This document shows, piece by piece, positions 22,190 to 33,369 of a stretch of 64,000 bases of DNA (position 1 is the first letter of the stretch; each line of letters begins with the position of its first letter). The translations under genes and the position numbers were made by a program. The stretch comes from Bos javanicus. Taxonomy: Eukaryota > Chordata > Mammalia > Artiodactyla > Bovidae. The notes under the pieces are model-generated. The model saw nothing but the letters and a program-made list of their open reading frames with translations, did not search any database and was not told where the DNA came from. Location: the NCBI RefSeq assembly GCF_032452875.1, contig NC_083870.1, positions 4,402,001 to 4,466,000 on the forward strand. Reading direction: 5' to 3'.

Positions 22190-22530
22190 CACAAAAATGT
22201 CCTTCCTCCACTCTGCTCCTCTCCACCCCTTATATCCACCCCACCTGGCTCACTCCCCTTCATTCTTAGCACCCTACTCACATGTCATCTATCCAAAGAA
22301 AATTCTATGGCCCTCATCACCATCAAGATGGAGCAGTACCTACCTAAACACTCCCATAATACTCCACCTGTAACCCCATCACAGCATTTCACACCCTCAA
22401 CCAGAACAATTTCCTTGTCTTTCCCCTCAGAATACAAGTTTCTCAGGATCGGGATCTATAATGTGATCACTGATGTCTTCCTAGCAATGAACACATTGCT
22501 TGATGTATGGAAGGCACTCTACCTCTAAAG
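22190..22530 (+). mobile_element. L2 LINE fragment
   Basis: ctcacatgtcatctatcc, then gtctttcccctcagaataca and ctagcaatgaacacattgct follow sense L2 with heavy divergence. Confidence 0.5.
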
Positions 22531-22994
22531 AATAAAGGAAGGTGTTTGTCTTGCCTTCATTCCCTCTTTATTTTTGTTTTATTTGTTTGGGAAACAGAAC
22601 AAGAAATTTCAAAGGCTGTTTATCTAAAACTGAAATATTTCATAAATTGAAAAAAAAAAAAATCAGTCCTAGACATAACAAGGTCATAGGGAAAGCCTCA
22701 GAGCAACAGCTCAGCTCTATACCAGGATGCATTTTCAGCTTATTACTTAGAATTCTTCCTATTAAAATTTAATGCAGTCTTCTCCAGCAGTTTATTTTGT
22801 CTGCCAAGCCCTTTATGACTATTCTGATAAGTTATTTATTACATATGGATGCCACAGTAATAAGCAGATAGCATCAGCAAGGACTCGGGGGATAGAATGC
22901 AAAGGCCGCATCCACTCTTGACTTGTCAAGGCTAGATCATTAGATCCTGTGACAAGCAGTTATCAGCAACTGCTGGTCTGAATGACAGAGCATC

Positions 22995-23045
22995 ATAGTA
23001 CAAAGTAGGTGCTCAATACATATAACCAAAGAGTGAACAAATGAA
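22995..23045 (+). mobile_element. L2/MIR 3' terminus fragment
   Basis: aagtaggtgctcaatacata followed by gtgaacaaatga resembles the shared L2/MIR end. Confidence 0.4.
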
Positions 23046-23179
23046 CAAGTATCAGGGTGGATATGGCCTCCGAAGTCAGGTAGGATCACAGTGCAATCAG
23101 GGTCAAATACTGGTGGATAAGAAATCAAGCAGCTTTATTCAGAGCAGTCTAATGCCATTCATATAGCTTCTGGAACCCT

Positions 23180-23285
23180 CAGTTTCTTCATTTCTAAAAT
23201 GGAAATGATAACAGGCTTTAGTGAAATAATGAACAAAGGGCTTTACACTATGTCTGGGAAACAGTGTGTGCTTAAAATTACTATA
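23180..23285 (+). mobile_element. MIR SINE fragment
   Basis: ctcagtttcttcatttctaa, then aatggaaatgataacagg and a gggctttacactatgtctgg end. Confidence 0.75.
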
Positions 23286-23290
23286 CTACC

Positions 23291-23478
23291 GGGACCTTCC
23301 CCGGTGGTCCAGTGGCTAAGATTCCACACTCTCAATGCAGGGAGCCCAGGTTCCACCCTAGTCAAGGAAGAGCCCGCATGCCACAGCAGTCCCACACACT
23401 GCAGTGAAGATGAAAACCCTGTGTGCAGAAACTAAGCCTTGGCACAGCCAGATACATAAACAAAATAAAAATATTTTT
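23291..23478 (+). mobile_element. CHR-type SINE
   Basis: Cetartiodactyl tRNA-derived SINE: gggaccttccccggtggtcc, agtggctaagattccacact, a B-box-like aggttccaccctagt and an A-rich end with the acagccagatacataaac motif. Confidence 0.85.
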
Positions 23479-24222
23479 TTACAATTACCATGTTATTCTC
23501 TCATGGGAACAGTTCATACTGACTAAATTAAAAAGCACCTCAAAGTGACCTTTGAGTAGATGTGACAGGAAACACTGATTCCAGGAAGAGGAATATGTAG
23601 ATATTCTCCACACAATCTGTCAAAAGTACCCTACTGGAGAAGAAATGAATTTAGGGCAAGGAAATCACACCTTGAGCAAACTCAGGAATTTGTTATCTAA
23701 AAAGACTTCACTACCTTGCACAACTTGTATATAGCTGCTTAAAAGCATTTATTGCATTGAATTACACAAAGATCTCTTCATGCATCTTTGGATATATTTC
23801 TGATGATCCATAGTTTCACATAATGAAGCTGCTTAAAATGTGACTCTCCCTTACCCAGGTATAACTATATTAGCACTGTGATGGTCCCCTAGCTGCCTCT
23901 GGCCTGTCCCTCGAGGTCTGAGTTGAGTTACATTATTCTTCTCTAATTTTAATTTTTCAAGCATGGGACAAAGCTGAACTTTCTCCACATTCTGTTTACC
24001 TTAGGCAGCTATTCAAAATTCCACTCTTCTGCAAGTATCCATTCTGAACTTGGCTTCAAGATAAAGAAAGAAAGCAAACACAAAGAGTAAAAAGGAAAAA
24101 TAGAAAAAAAAAAAAAAGAATGAACTCTTTTGCCCCTGCCTTATGTTCGAAAAGAAATAAACGCTGCTTTTCTGGCCTCATTAGTTTCAGTCTGATCCTT
24201 AGTGGTTCCTTTTAGAAAACTT
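23479..24222. other. Unique sequence
   Basis: An A15 run lies near 24103. No gene or repeat recognised. Confidence 0.45.
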
Positions 24223-24340
24223 AGTGGGGGGAAGAGTGGGTTTGGAGGAAGAAAGGGAAAAGATGGAAGATAAGGAAGGTAGGGGAGGGAAACAAGTTGT
24301 GGAAGAAAAGAAGAAAGAGAAGAAAGGGGAGCTGAAACCT
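24223..24340 (+). repeat. Purine-rich (GA) low-complexity tract
   Basis: Long run of G and A with few pyrimidines, for example gaagaaagagaagaaagggg near its end. Confidence 0.85.
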
Positions 24341-24614
24341 GATACTAAGGAACGCAAGGCCTGCAAAGAAACAACTTCTCAGGACTAAACATGTGCCAGC
24401 CTGGGGAGGCAGACTGGTTCCAGTCGAAGCCTTCATCAATGCTTCATACTCTCAGTCCCTAATTTACAACCGTTTAAGGGCAAACATTCTACAAGTACCT
24501 TTGGGGACCTCTGAGGACAGAAAGAAATCTAAGAGAAATTAGGTGCCTAGAGAGCTCCCCTCCAAGGCTAGAGCCCTTTCGTGCAGGCAAGCAATTTAGC
24601 ATATTTGTCCCTCA

Positions 24615-24750
24615 GGGATGGGGTGCGGGGTGAGGGTGGAGTGAAAAATACAGCCAGTCGGCAGCTGGGGGGAGTGGGAAGGGTTGGGGTGCCCAGGTGT
24701 TTGTGGGGGAAAATAGAGGTTTTGTGTCGGGGTGGGGGCGGTCGGTGGGA
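24615..24750 (+). repeat. G-rich cluster with G-quadruplex motifs
   Basis: Two canonical four-run motifs: 24615-24636 (G3, G4, G4, G3 with loops of 2-3) and 24667-24689 (G6, G3, G3, G4 with loops of 2-3). Another G-rich stretch lies at 24729-24749. Confidence 0.8.
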
Positions 24751-24754
24751 TGTG

Positions 24755-24976
24755 TGGCTCCCCTGGTGCCTCAAATGATAAAGAATCCACCTGCAATGCA
24801 GGAGACCCAGGTTCAATACCTGGGTGGGGAAGATTTCCTGGAAAAGGGATTGAATGGCAACCCACTTCAATATTCTTGCCTAGAAAATTCCAAGGACAGA
24901 GGAACCCAGTGGGCTACAGTCCATGGAGCCACAAAGAGTCAGACATGACTGAGTGACTAATACTTTTCACTTTTAT
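24755..24976 (+). mobile_element. Bov-tA SINE
   Basis: ggctcccctggtgcctcaaa head, aatgataaagaatccacctg, BovA body, then gagtgactaatacttttcac tail. Confidence 0.95.
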
Positions 24977-25922
24977 GAACAGAGCTAAAGATGGGGACTC
25001 TTCCCAAGCAGCCGGATCCTTGTTCAAGCAATTAAATAAACAGGAACATCAAAAGAATAAAATAGAAGTGAATAAAGTAAAATAATGTCACTAAAACAAT
25101 CATTGCTGGGTAGTTTCCTAGAGTGCTCCAATAGAGAGCATTTATTTTACGGATTCAGAGAATGTAGCATAACCCTAAAGGTTAGCCCAAGCTGCACACA
25201 CTGAAACCTAGTTCAGGGGGGAAGGGTGGCTTGAAGGGTGGCACCCTCCAGCAGTCCTTCAGCAAGCCTTTCCCTAAGCTCTGTTTCTAGTGCATGGTTA
25301 TAACTAACCAGGGCCTGGGAACTGGTTAGGCGACTTTTCTCCCAAGGCCACTATGAACCATCAATCAGCCAAAGCCCAAGAGTCCTGAAATTAGACCTGA
25401 ACTCCCTCTCCTGCTCCAGAAGGAGGAGAATGGGGAAAGGGAGGCTCAACAGATTATCTTTGAACCAACAGCTTTACCTAAACGGATTAACACTGGGGAT
25501 TCACTTTCACAGGGCCAGGGAGCTGGATCCCCACCACCTAGGGTGCAAGGCTGGAAGGAGGTTGGCACGGCGCTCAGCCAGGCCCTGGGAAGGAACGAAG
25601 GGCAGTGTTTGGTCCGAACTGGCTTCCCTTGCCAAGTTGCTCTCCCCAGAATGAGCTCTGTGGAAAATGGATCCCACAGGCTAAGGGGTCTCATCTTCAA
25701 AATATCCAGCTCAAACATTTCAAGCCATGTGACCCTCAGGGAAAGAAAGCGAAAGCTCCAAGTGAGGCAGGTGGCAGGAATTGGGGGTGGAGGGTTCAGG
25801 TGGAGACACACCCAGCCCTGTTCCAGATGACTTGAGCTCCACCTTCTCCTACCACAACTTAAAAGTCCAAAGGCTCCCTCATTCTCACTTCCTCCAGAAA
25901 CAGTATTTCTGTGCTTTTCCCA
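24977..25922. other. Unique sequence
   Basis: No gene recognised. Several overlapping frames at 25430-25830 are compositionally ordinary. Confidence 0.45.
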
Positions 25923-26189
25923 CTGCTGCTGCTGCTGCTAAGCCACTTCAGTCGTGTCCGGCTCTGTGCGACCCCATAGATGGCAGCCCACCAGGCTCCA
26001 CCGTCCCTGGGATTCTCCAGGCAAGAACACTGGAGTGGGGTGCCATTGCCTTCTCCAATGTGTGAAAGTGAAGTCGCTCAGTCGTGTCCGACTCTGTGTG
26101 ACCCCATGGACTGCAGCCTACCAGGCTCCTCCGTCTGTGGGATTTTCCAGGCAAGAGTACTGGAGTGGGTTGCCATTGCCTTTTCCTAG
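25923..26189 (-). mobile_element. Bov-A2 dimeric SINE
   Basis: Reverse-oriented: the tail appears as a CTG repeat (25924-25938), then two BovA units joined by gtgaaagtgaagtcgctcag. Confidence 0.96.
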
Positions 26190-27939
26190 TGAGATACAAA
26201 TCCCAACGCTGAAGTCCTTTTTCCCACTTCCGTCAAATGTAAACTTCTGGTCATCTTTACAACTGGCCCACCTGAACTTAAATGCAGCTTCCAGGGAAAA
26301 CCTCCTTAACCACACAGTCAAAGGTCTCAGAAAGAACTACACACAAAGTTACCTTCCTCTTCTCTCTTCTTTATTTTACTGTAACTGCAGAGGTTTTCTT
26401 AGCCCAGGGGCCCTAGAAGTGGTTGCTATTGAATAATGAAGCTTAAATTCACCTCTGCATCTGCTTTGAAGAGGGCAGGGGGGCTCTCTGATCTGTATGG
26501 AATAGAAACAACTCCTCAGGTGTAATGATCGTAACTGCTGACTCACCAAAAGTCATCTGTTTGAATTACTCCAGTCTCACGTGGACATTGATCTCCCAAG
26601 TTCACTGTGTCACTAGAAGCAAACATTTATGAAAAGGCGAGACCACTTTAAGGATGGAATCTGTTGTCAAGGGATACAGTAAATTAACTAGCCCACAGTG
26701 GGTGAGTGTATCAGCCCAGCGCTTTAACTAGTTAAGTCCTGCTACTTTCAACAGGCATGATGCTGTCCCAGTCAACAGGAAAGTACCAAACTCCCTTTTA
26801 GCTTCTTGTGTCAGGAGAGGCAGCTTTAAAAAGCAGTAGAACATGACCGCAACAATGTATCTTGGATTTTTTAGGACAGTCCTGACTCAAATATTCTATC
26901 TAAATTTTCCCATAATTGTCAGGTCCAACAGACTAAATTGAGAAGTAGGAACATCATATTGAAAGTACTCAATATTGGGAGAAGTGCTTCAGATTGCCAG
27001 CATGATTTGAGCGCCCCCAAACTGGAAGCTCTGAATTCAAATTTGCTTTGGAGAAGTATTGCTCCTGAGGTCTGAGTCACAAACACACACTGGCTTCAAC
27101 TTTTGTTGGCTTGTTTCAAAAGAACACAGAAGCCTTTTAAGAAAAGCCAGGAGCGGTGGGGGCGGGGGGCGGTGAATTGGCGGGGAGGGAGTTTGTACAA
27201 AGCCTGCTCTTAACAAACCAATAGGAAAAAAAAATGAAAAAGGACACACATCAGGCTATTTCCACTCTTAACTTTCGCAATAGGCTTTTAGAAGGGTGCA
27301 ACCCACTGAGTCTATGCTTCCCCAAGCAATTCTTCTACAGAGGGGCAAGAAAAAGGCACATGTCCTAATGATCACCAGTATCCCAACTGGATTCCCAGTC
27401 ATCCCCATCCCAGGCCTGAGCCCCTCCCCCCATGCTGAGGGACAGTCTCACTCCAGGCAACTTCTGTAAGTCTCAACCCTCGCAAGAAAAATGATGGGTT
27501 TGAACTATTAACCCTTCCCCAGAGAGGACTGCAATTAAGAAGAGGCCACTGCCAAAATATTCACAAGAGATTACTGTAAAAAATAATAATAATGAGCTAA
27601 ATATTTGCCAGGAGTTTCAGACTTGCCTAAAGAAAGACAAAAGAGAAAAAAGGGAGAAGTGATCAAGCAGTAGAGACTGGGATCAAATTCAGAATCTATC
27701 AGGTAAGAATCACACAATTTAGGGAAAACTGGAGTTCATGTTGGCAGCAGAGGTGAGCAAGGAACAGGTAAAAGACTGGGATTGGACACGAGATCTGTAG
27801 AAGACATGGGAAGGGCTAAAAAGAAATCATATTGATTAGGATGGCTGACTCTGCTGAAAAATCAGGAGGAAAAAGAGATGAAAATTGAATCTGGTGTAAA
27901 GAAACATGGCTTGGTCTATCAGCAGGGAGAAACTGATAA
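26190..27939. other. Unique sequence with a GC box
   Basis: An SP1-like GC box with GGGGGCGGGGGGCGG lies at 27158-27172, in a G-rich stretch to 27189. No gene recognised. Confidence 0.45.
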
Positions 27940-28160
27940 TGACACAGACCAGGATTCAAATTCAAGCCCTGCCACATACCTGTTGCATAATGTAGGGCAA
28001 GTCACTTTACCTTTTTGAGCCTCCATTTCTTTTTAGGTGAAAGGAGGATAATGATACCTCTCCTTCCTTCCTCCAGGTGGTTTTAAAGGTCAAATCTGAT
28101 CATATAAATGAAATGTGCTGTAAACTCTAAGGTACTATACAAATGTCAAGCTATTTTAGA
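27940..28160 (+). mobile_element. MIR SINE
   Basis: gaccaggattcaaattcaag, then gtagggcaagtcactttacc and a ctttttgagcctccatttct core. Nearly full length. Confidence 0.8.
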
Positions 28161-28931
28161 CTCTTTATGAAAAATGTGGCTGCCCAGGAAGCCCTTCGAA
28201 AAGTCAAGAAGAATAAAAGAGGCAGAGGCAGAACTGGGAAGGGCAGAACCTATTGCGCAGAAAGGATAAGAATTGATGACGAAACCAACTGTGGTCTGGT
28301 TCTTCAAGGTCTTTACCATATGTTAAAGACTCTGCTTCCACTTTGACATTAGTTTGGTTATCAGAAAACTCCAGGAATTAAACTAGTTCACCTCCAACAG
28401 AAGCCTCTTTTAGTGCTAAGAGGGTATGGTAGGCATCTGGGCAGGCTCAAGGGGAGAAATATCTGAAGAAGCCAGAGTGAAGACAATGACTCAGGCTTTC
28501 TACCACATGCCTTTGTCCCCACCTAAATCTAGTCTGAAATTCACCAGCTGGAGACTCTACCACCCTGTAGGAAGGGAGGAAAGAAGAAAAAAAGGAAAAG
28601 AGAGAAAAAGGGAAACATATTCTTATTTCAGCAGTCAGCTCAAACAAACAAAAACCAGAAGCCCAGGAACTGGGAACTCTACAGAAAGATCTGGCAACAA
28701 TTCAGATCAATTTCTTTAAAGGCCAAGGCTTCTTGAGGGCCCAGAGTTATAAGCTACAAACTCTTCTGAGGTACCACATGGCCACTAGACTCCCCAGAAA
28801 GGCCATAAAAAATCCATTCTTAACAGTAAAGTCCTAAAATATAGAAACTTAAGGAATTCTTAGAGGAAAAGTACATAGCAAGGTCACAACTTTAGAAGCA
28901 TCCTAGCAGGGGGGCATCCAAAGGATGTCAC
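28161..28931. other. Unique sequence with a GA tract
   Basis: Purine-rich run at 28568-28617. The short plus frame at 28143-28346 starts in MIR sequence and is not a gene. Confidence 0.45.
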
Positions 28932-28940
28932 GGTCCTCTT

Positions 28941-29152
28941 TGCTGTGGTGTGTTCACTCGCTCAATTGGGTCCTACTCTTTGCAACCCCATGGACTGTAG
29001 CCCACCAGGCTCTTCTGTCCATGGGATTTTTCAGGCAAGAGAGTGGGTTGTCATTTCCTACTCCAGGGGATCTTCCCGACCCAGGGATAGAACCTGCATC
29101 TCCTGCATGGTAGACAGATTCTTTAACACAGAGCCTTCAGGAAAACCATGAT
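28941..29152 (-). mobile_element. Bov-tA SINE with 9-bp duplication
   Basis: Reverse-oriented copy, with a small deletion in the middle and a degraded tRNA head. Flanked by ggtcctctt at 28932-28940 and 29153-29161. Confidence 0.93.
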
Positions 29153-29161
29153 GGTCCTCTT

Positions 29162-29705
29162 AAGGCCATATAAAGATTTGAGAAATTCTTGTTTTCTGGC
29201 CAACAAATTTGGAAGTATGGTAGACAATTATTTCTGTGCCATGCCAAAAGCTCCATTATGATAGTTCCAGGCCCTAAAGAACTATGTTGTATTTTCCAAC
29301 CATCAACCTTTATCTACTTTCTCAGAAGATGAACAGCCTTTCAGATAACCATCAACTCTTTCAACAAAACACGGGCAGAGGAGGTTCTTCCCAGTACCCC
29401 CTCAGGGGCCATGTAAACCCACCCTAGATTAAGAAGTGAGATAACTGGTAATACAGAGAGTCAACATGACTTGAAATCATGTTTCCAAAGTTTTTAACTG
29501 CAACAAAGAAAAAAGAAAGAAAAAAAAAAAAAACACAGGGTTTAACTGCAATAACCATCACTCTAAAGAAATATTACTAGTGTTGAGCGATTTATGAAAC
29601 AAAACAAAGATCACTGAGAACTCCTATGTCAAAAACTGTGTCCTGAGCATGCTTTCCTTGAATGCCCAGGACTGCAATGAACAGAACTGAAAGTAAGTCA
29701 TTTAT
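29162..29705. other. Unique sequence
   Basis: Contains an A-rich run at 29509-29533. No gene recognised. Confidence 0.45.
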
Positions 29706-29804
29706 TCAAGTCAGGAGGCCCAGTCTTATATCCCAGCTATGCCACTTGTTACCTGTGTGACCTTAACCAAGTTACTAAATTTCTCTGAGCCGCAGGTTCC
29801 TCCT
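29706..29804 (+). mobile_element. MIR SINE, left part
   Basis: gccacttgttacctgtgtga, ccttaaccaagttactaaat, ttctctgagccgcaggttcc: the MIR core in good register. It continues at 30023 beyond an inserted SINE. Confidence 0.85.
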
Positions 29805-30022
29805 GCGTGCTTAGTGGCTCAGTCGTGGTCCAACTCTTTGCAACCCTCTGGACTCTAGCCTACCAGGCTCCTCTGTCCATGGGCCTTTTCAGACAAGAAT
29901 ACTGGAGTGGGTTACCATTTCCTCCTCCAGGGGATCTTCCTAACCCAAGGATCAAACCTGCATTTCTCTGTGTTTCCTGCATTTCAGGCGGACTTTTTAC
30001 CCACTGAGCCATCAGGGAAGCC
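29805..30022 (-). mobile_element. Bov-tA SINE inserted in MIR
   Basis: Full-length reverse SINE. The MIR segment caggttcctcct at 29793-29804 reappears as cagtttcttcct at 30023-30034 (10 of 12 identical): this is the target-site duplication. Confidence 0.94.
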
Positions 30023-30056
30023 CAGTTTCTTCCTAGATAATAATAATAATTATTTT
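30023..30056 (+). mobile_element. MIR SINE, right part
   Basis: cagtttcttcctagataata, then an ATA-rich end. It resumes MIR after the SINE. Confidence 0.75.
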
Positions 30057-30177
30057 TTAAGAGAAGTTGAGCAACAGAAGAACTAAGATCAGAATTAGTA
30101 GATAAACAAAATCAAGGTAGAATAACAGAGGTAGAAATAATAACATCTGAATTGTCAAAATGCTATCATGCAGTTGC

Positions 30178-30397
30178 AATGCATACATGCTAAGTTGCTT
30201 CAGTCGTGTCCGATTCTGAGAACCGATGGGCTATAGCCCACCAGACTCCTCTGTCCATGGGATTCTCCAAGCAAAATACCAGAATGGTTGCCATGCCCTA
30301 CTCCAGGGGATCTTCTCGACACAGGGATCAAACCCACGTTTCCTGCGTCTCCTGCAGTGCAGGCAGATTTTTTACCGCTGAGTCACTGGGGATGCCC
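30178..30397 (-). mobile_element. Bov-tA SINE with 13-bp imperfect duplication
   Basis: Reverse-oriented copy with small internal losses. Flanked by atcatgcagttgc (30165-30177) and atcatgtagttac (30398-30410), 11 of 13 identical. Confidence 0.94.
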
Positions 30398-30414
30398 ATC
30401 ATGTAGTTACTAGT

Positions 30415-30540
30415 ATCCTATTTTATACATAAGGAGTCTGAAGCTGGAAAGTTAAATGTTGTATCTGAAATCAAGATAAATGAAACACAAGCTTCTGTCC
30501 CAGAAACAAATGCTCTTTCCACTAGCTCCAATTTTCTCCC
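30415..30540 (-). mobile_element. MIR-like fragment
   Basis: ttttatacataaggagtctg followed by aagctggaaagttaaatg resembles antisense MIR. Weak. Confidence 0.4.
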
Positions 30541-31424
30541 ATATCATGGGCGGGTCCATAATGACTCTGATGATATTCAAAGTCATTAAAAAATGCAAAT
30601 AGTATATAACAAAAATGGATCATAAAAATAAACCTGCGTGCCAATGAAACAAAACACTTCCAACTTTTCCCTTGTATTTGTTCTTTATAACTTGGTCTAA
30701 CAGTAAAACTGGGCTGAAACTTTCTTTTACTGGGAAATTCTACTTTCTCTTTCTCTAATCTGTGTTCAAGGTGCCATAGAGAACTCCACCAAAGCCCTAA
30801 AAATTATAACCTTTGGAGCTATTCTGTCAGCTGTATTTACCTAGAATGTATTTTTCCTAGCTAGCCCAGGCTGGGTGTCTCTTCCTGTCGTTTTTTCCTT
30901 ATGAGCCCATTTGCAAGGACAGGGTCTAATTCTACCTTCTTTAGAGCACCTTTCATGCTGCTGTTGATTAACACTAAATAACAATGATGTTTATAATAAT
31001 GGTTGTCAATAATCATAACCATAACCATCATCACTGTAAACAAGATTTCCCACTGGTGTTTTCTAGAAGCCAGTGGATATACAAAGATCGTCTCCGTTTG
31101 GAGATCAACTGCTGAAAGTGGAGCTGAGCTGGGTTGTGACAACGAGCAAACGAATCACACGTAGCATGCCGAAAGCGGTGATTAATAAAGGGCTCCTCTT
31201 CTCCTTCAAAAAAAAAAGGCTCTCCGAGTCATCATCCAGGCAGGTAACTGACCTTGTTTTCCATTAAGGCTGCTCAGTCTTAGCTTCAAGAGACATCATT
31301 CATGTCATCCTCAACTGCTTTACAGCTAGCTTGCCACCGTGGGACCTGACTGAAAATTGCCCTATTGGCACTGCCCACTTGGCTCACCAGTGCCATTTGC
31401 CAAGGGCGCCACTTAGGTTTCCAG
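30541..31424. other. Unique sequence
   Basis: No gene recognised. 30960-31040 is AT-rich with repeated ataacc words. Confidence 0.45.
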
Positions 31425-31427
31425 GGA

Positions 31428-31454
31428 TTTTTTATTTATTTATTTATTTATTTT
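31428..31454. repeat. (TTTA)n microsatellite
   Basis: About six TTTA units. Confidence 0.9.
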
Positions 31455-31769
31455 CAGAAGAATCAAGTCCAAGTTTACAGGGTTAAGTAAGGGAAGTTCT
31501 GAGCAGCACTGACCCCGTTCCACTGAGAAGAAATCTACAAGGCTCCCACTTCCCCAAGAGCAACGACATGCTCAGGCATCACAGAGATCCCCCTGCTATG
31601 GGCTAGACTACAGTATTACTTTGCGGACAAGCACGCACTGTCTTAGTCTGTTAACAGGGGGAGCCTTCTCTAAAACCAAACTAGAGTAGAAGAGGCAAGA
31701 TATAAAGTTACAGCAGAAGCCAGGTCTTCACAACAGTTAAGTACAGACAGTAGAGTTGAAACGAGTTCA

Positions 31770-31860
31770 GGATGCAGACTTGTTTTATTTTTGCCACTTA
31801 TGAGTTAATCATAATTCTGAGCCTCGTTGTCCTAATCTGCAAAATTAAATGGTTAGGCTA
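31770..31860 (+). mobile_element. MIR SINE fragment
   Basis: tttttgccacttatgagtta, then ctgagcctcgttgtcctaat and ctgcaaaattaaatggttag. Confidence 0.7.
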
Positions 31861-31869
31861 GCTGTACAC

Positions 31870-32280
31870 TAACCAATAAGGTAAACCACTAGCCATATGC
31901 GGCCAGAACACTTGAAATGTGGCTAATCTGAACTGCGCTGGAAGTGTAAAACACACACACACAATATTGCAAATGGTACCAAAAAGAATATAAAATATCT
32001 CATTACTGATTGCTCATATGTTGAAATAACATTTTGGACATATTGGGATACACTGCTCTTTATTCGGCTGCAACAGGTCTCCGTTGTGGCCTGTGAGATC
32101 TTTAGTTGCAGCATGTGGCCTCTAGTTCCCCGACCAGGGATAGAACCCGGGCCCCCTGCACTGGGAGTGCAGAGTCTTAGCCACTGAACCACCAGGGAAG
32201 TCCCTGAGACATACTTTTTAAAATTCATCTCACCTGTTCCTTTCGACCTTTTTAACATGCTAATTGCAAATCCCAAATTT
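31870..32280 (+). mobile_element. Ancient interspersed repeat (copy 1), split by a CHR SINE
   Basis: Shares with 52725-53010 the words acttgaaatgtggct / gggcacttggagttg, catatgttgaaataacattt / gacatgttgaaataattta, and attcatctcacctgttcctt / aattaatttcacctgtttct. I believe it is an old mammalian DNA transposon but cannot name it. Confidence 0.55.
32050..32204 (-). mobile_element. CHR-type SINE
   Basis: Reverse-oriented: cagcatgtggcctctagttc, ccgaccagggatagaacccg, agtcttagccactgaaccac, cagggaagtccc. Confidence 0.88.
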
Positions 32281-32289
32281 TCCATTAAA

Positions 32290-32550
32290 TTTTCTATTCC
32301 TCAGAGCTGGGTGAGATGATCTCTAAAGCCTCTGGCAGCTTTAACAATCTGTGTTTCATTTTGTGCTTCTGAGCGACTTCCTCACAGCAAGTTATCAGCA
32401 GAAGAGAATGTAAATCTTTTTCTTCACAGAGACTTGATTTCCTTAACTCTAAAATGGGGATAATGCCACATTTGATGCGAGAAGACATAAAAAAATGATC
32501 TGAAATTAAGACAGTGCTATGCAAATTAAGTTGTTACAATTGTCACACTA
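32290..32550 (+). mobile_element. MIR/ancient repeat fragments
   Basis: tgagatgatctctaaagcct resembles the end of an old MIR or L2-like element. gatttccttaactctaaaat followed by ggggataatgccac is MIR core. Confidence 0.55.
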
Positions 32551-33069
32551 TACTTATTACTTCCAGCAAACTGGAATGACAGAAGTAAAGGAAGGATAAA
32601 GTGGGAAAAGCTAGATTTTTCAAAGGAGAACATCTGCCTAACCTAGGTGTTACCAAGCTTCTAGGCACAGATGAACCCTGAGAGAACTGGAGATAACCTT
32701 CTTACAAGCCAAGAGACCCAGAACAACTCAGAGCTAGGGAAGAAACCTAGTCAGTGCCTGCTTTGGGTGTGAAAAGCACCATGGTCACGGGGAAAAGAGT
32801 GTTTCTGACCTAATGAAAGCTAGAAAGCAAAAAAAGAAAATAAGCAATAGTTTTACAAACTAGTGGCTATTATTTCATTACTTTTTAACCCTCCCCAAAG
32901 TTTCTAGAGCTAAGCCAAATAACCACATTTTTACAGATTTAAAAAAAAAAAAAAATAGAAATTAAGTAACTTACCCCATGGACCGCAGCTGGTAACCACA
33001 GAAGTTTAAATTCACATCCATGTCTCCCTACCTGATAACTCTTCCCATCAGGAGAAATAGGAAGTAAGT
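32551..33069. other. Unique sequence
   Basis: A15 run at 32941. Otherwise nothing recognised. Confidence 0.45.
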
Positions 33070-33081
33070 ATGGGGCAGACT

Positions 33082-33356
33082 GGAGAAGGCAATGGCAACC
33101 CACTCCAGTACTCTTGCCTGGAAAATCCCATGGACGGAGGGGCCTGGTGATCTGCAGTCCATGGGGTCGCTAGGAGTCAGACACGACTGAGTGACTTCAC
33201 TTTCACTTTTCACTTTCATGCACTGGAGAAGGAAACGGCAACCCACTCCAGTGTTCTTGCCTGGAGAATCCCAGGGAAGGGGGAGCCTGGTGGGCTGCCG
33301 TCTATGGGGTCGCAGAGAGTCGGACATGACTGAAGCGACTTAGCAGCAGCAGCAGC
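33082..33356 (+). mobile_element. Bov-A2 dimeric SINE with duplication
   Basis: Two BovA units ending in an AGC repeat. Flanked by atggggcagact (33070-33081) and the same word with one extra G (33357-33369). Closely similar to the copy at 7051. Confidence 0.97.
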
Positions 33357-33369
33357 ATGGGGGCAGACT

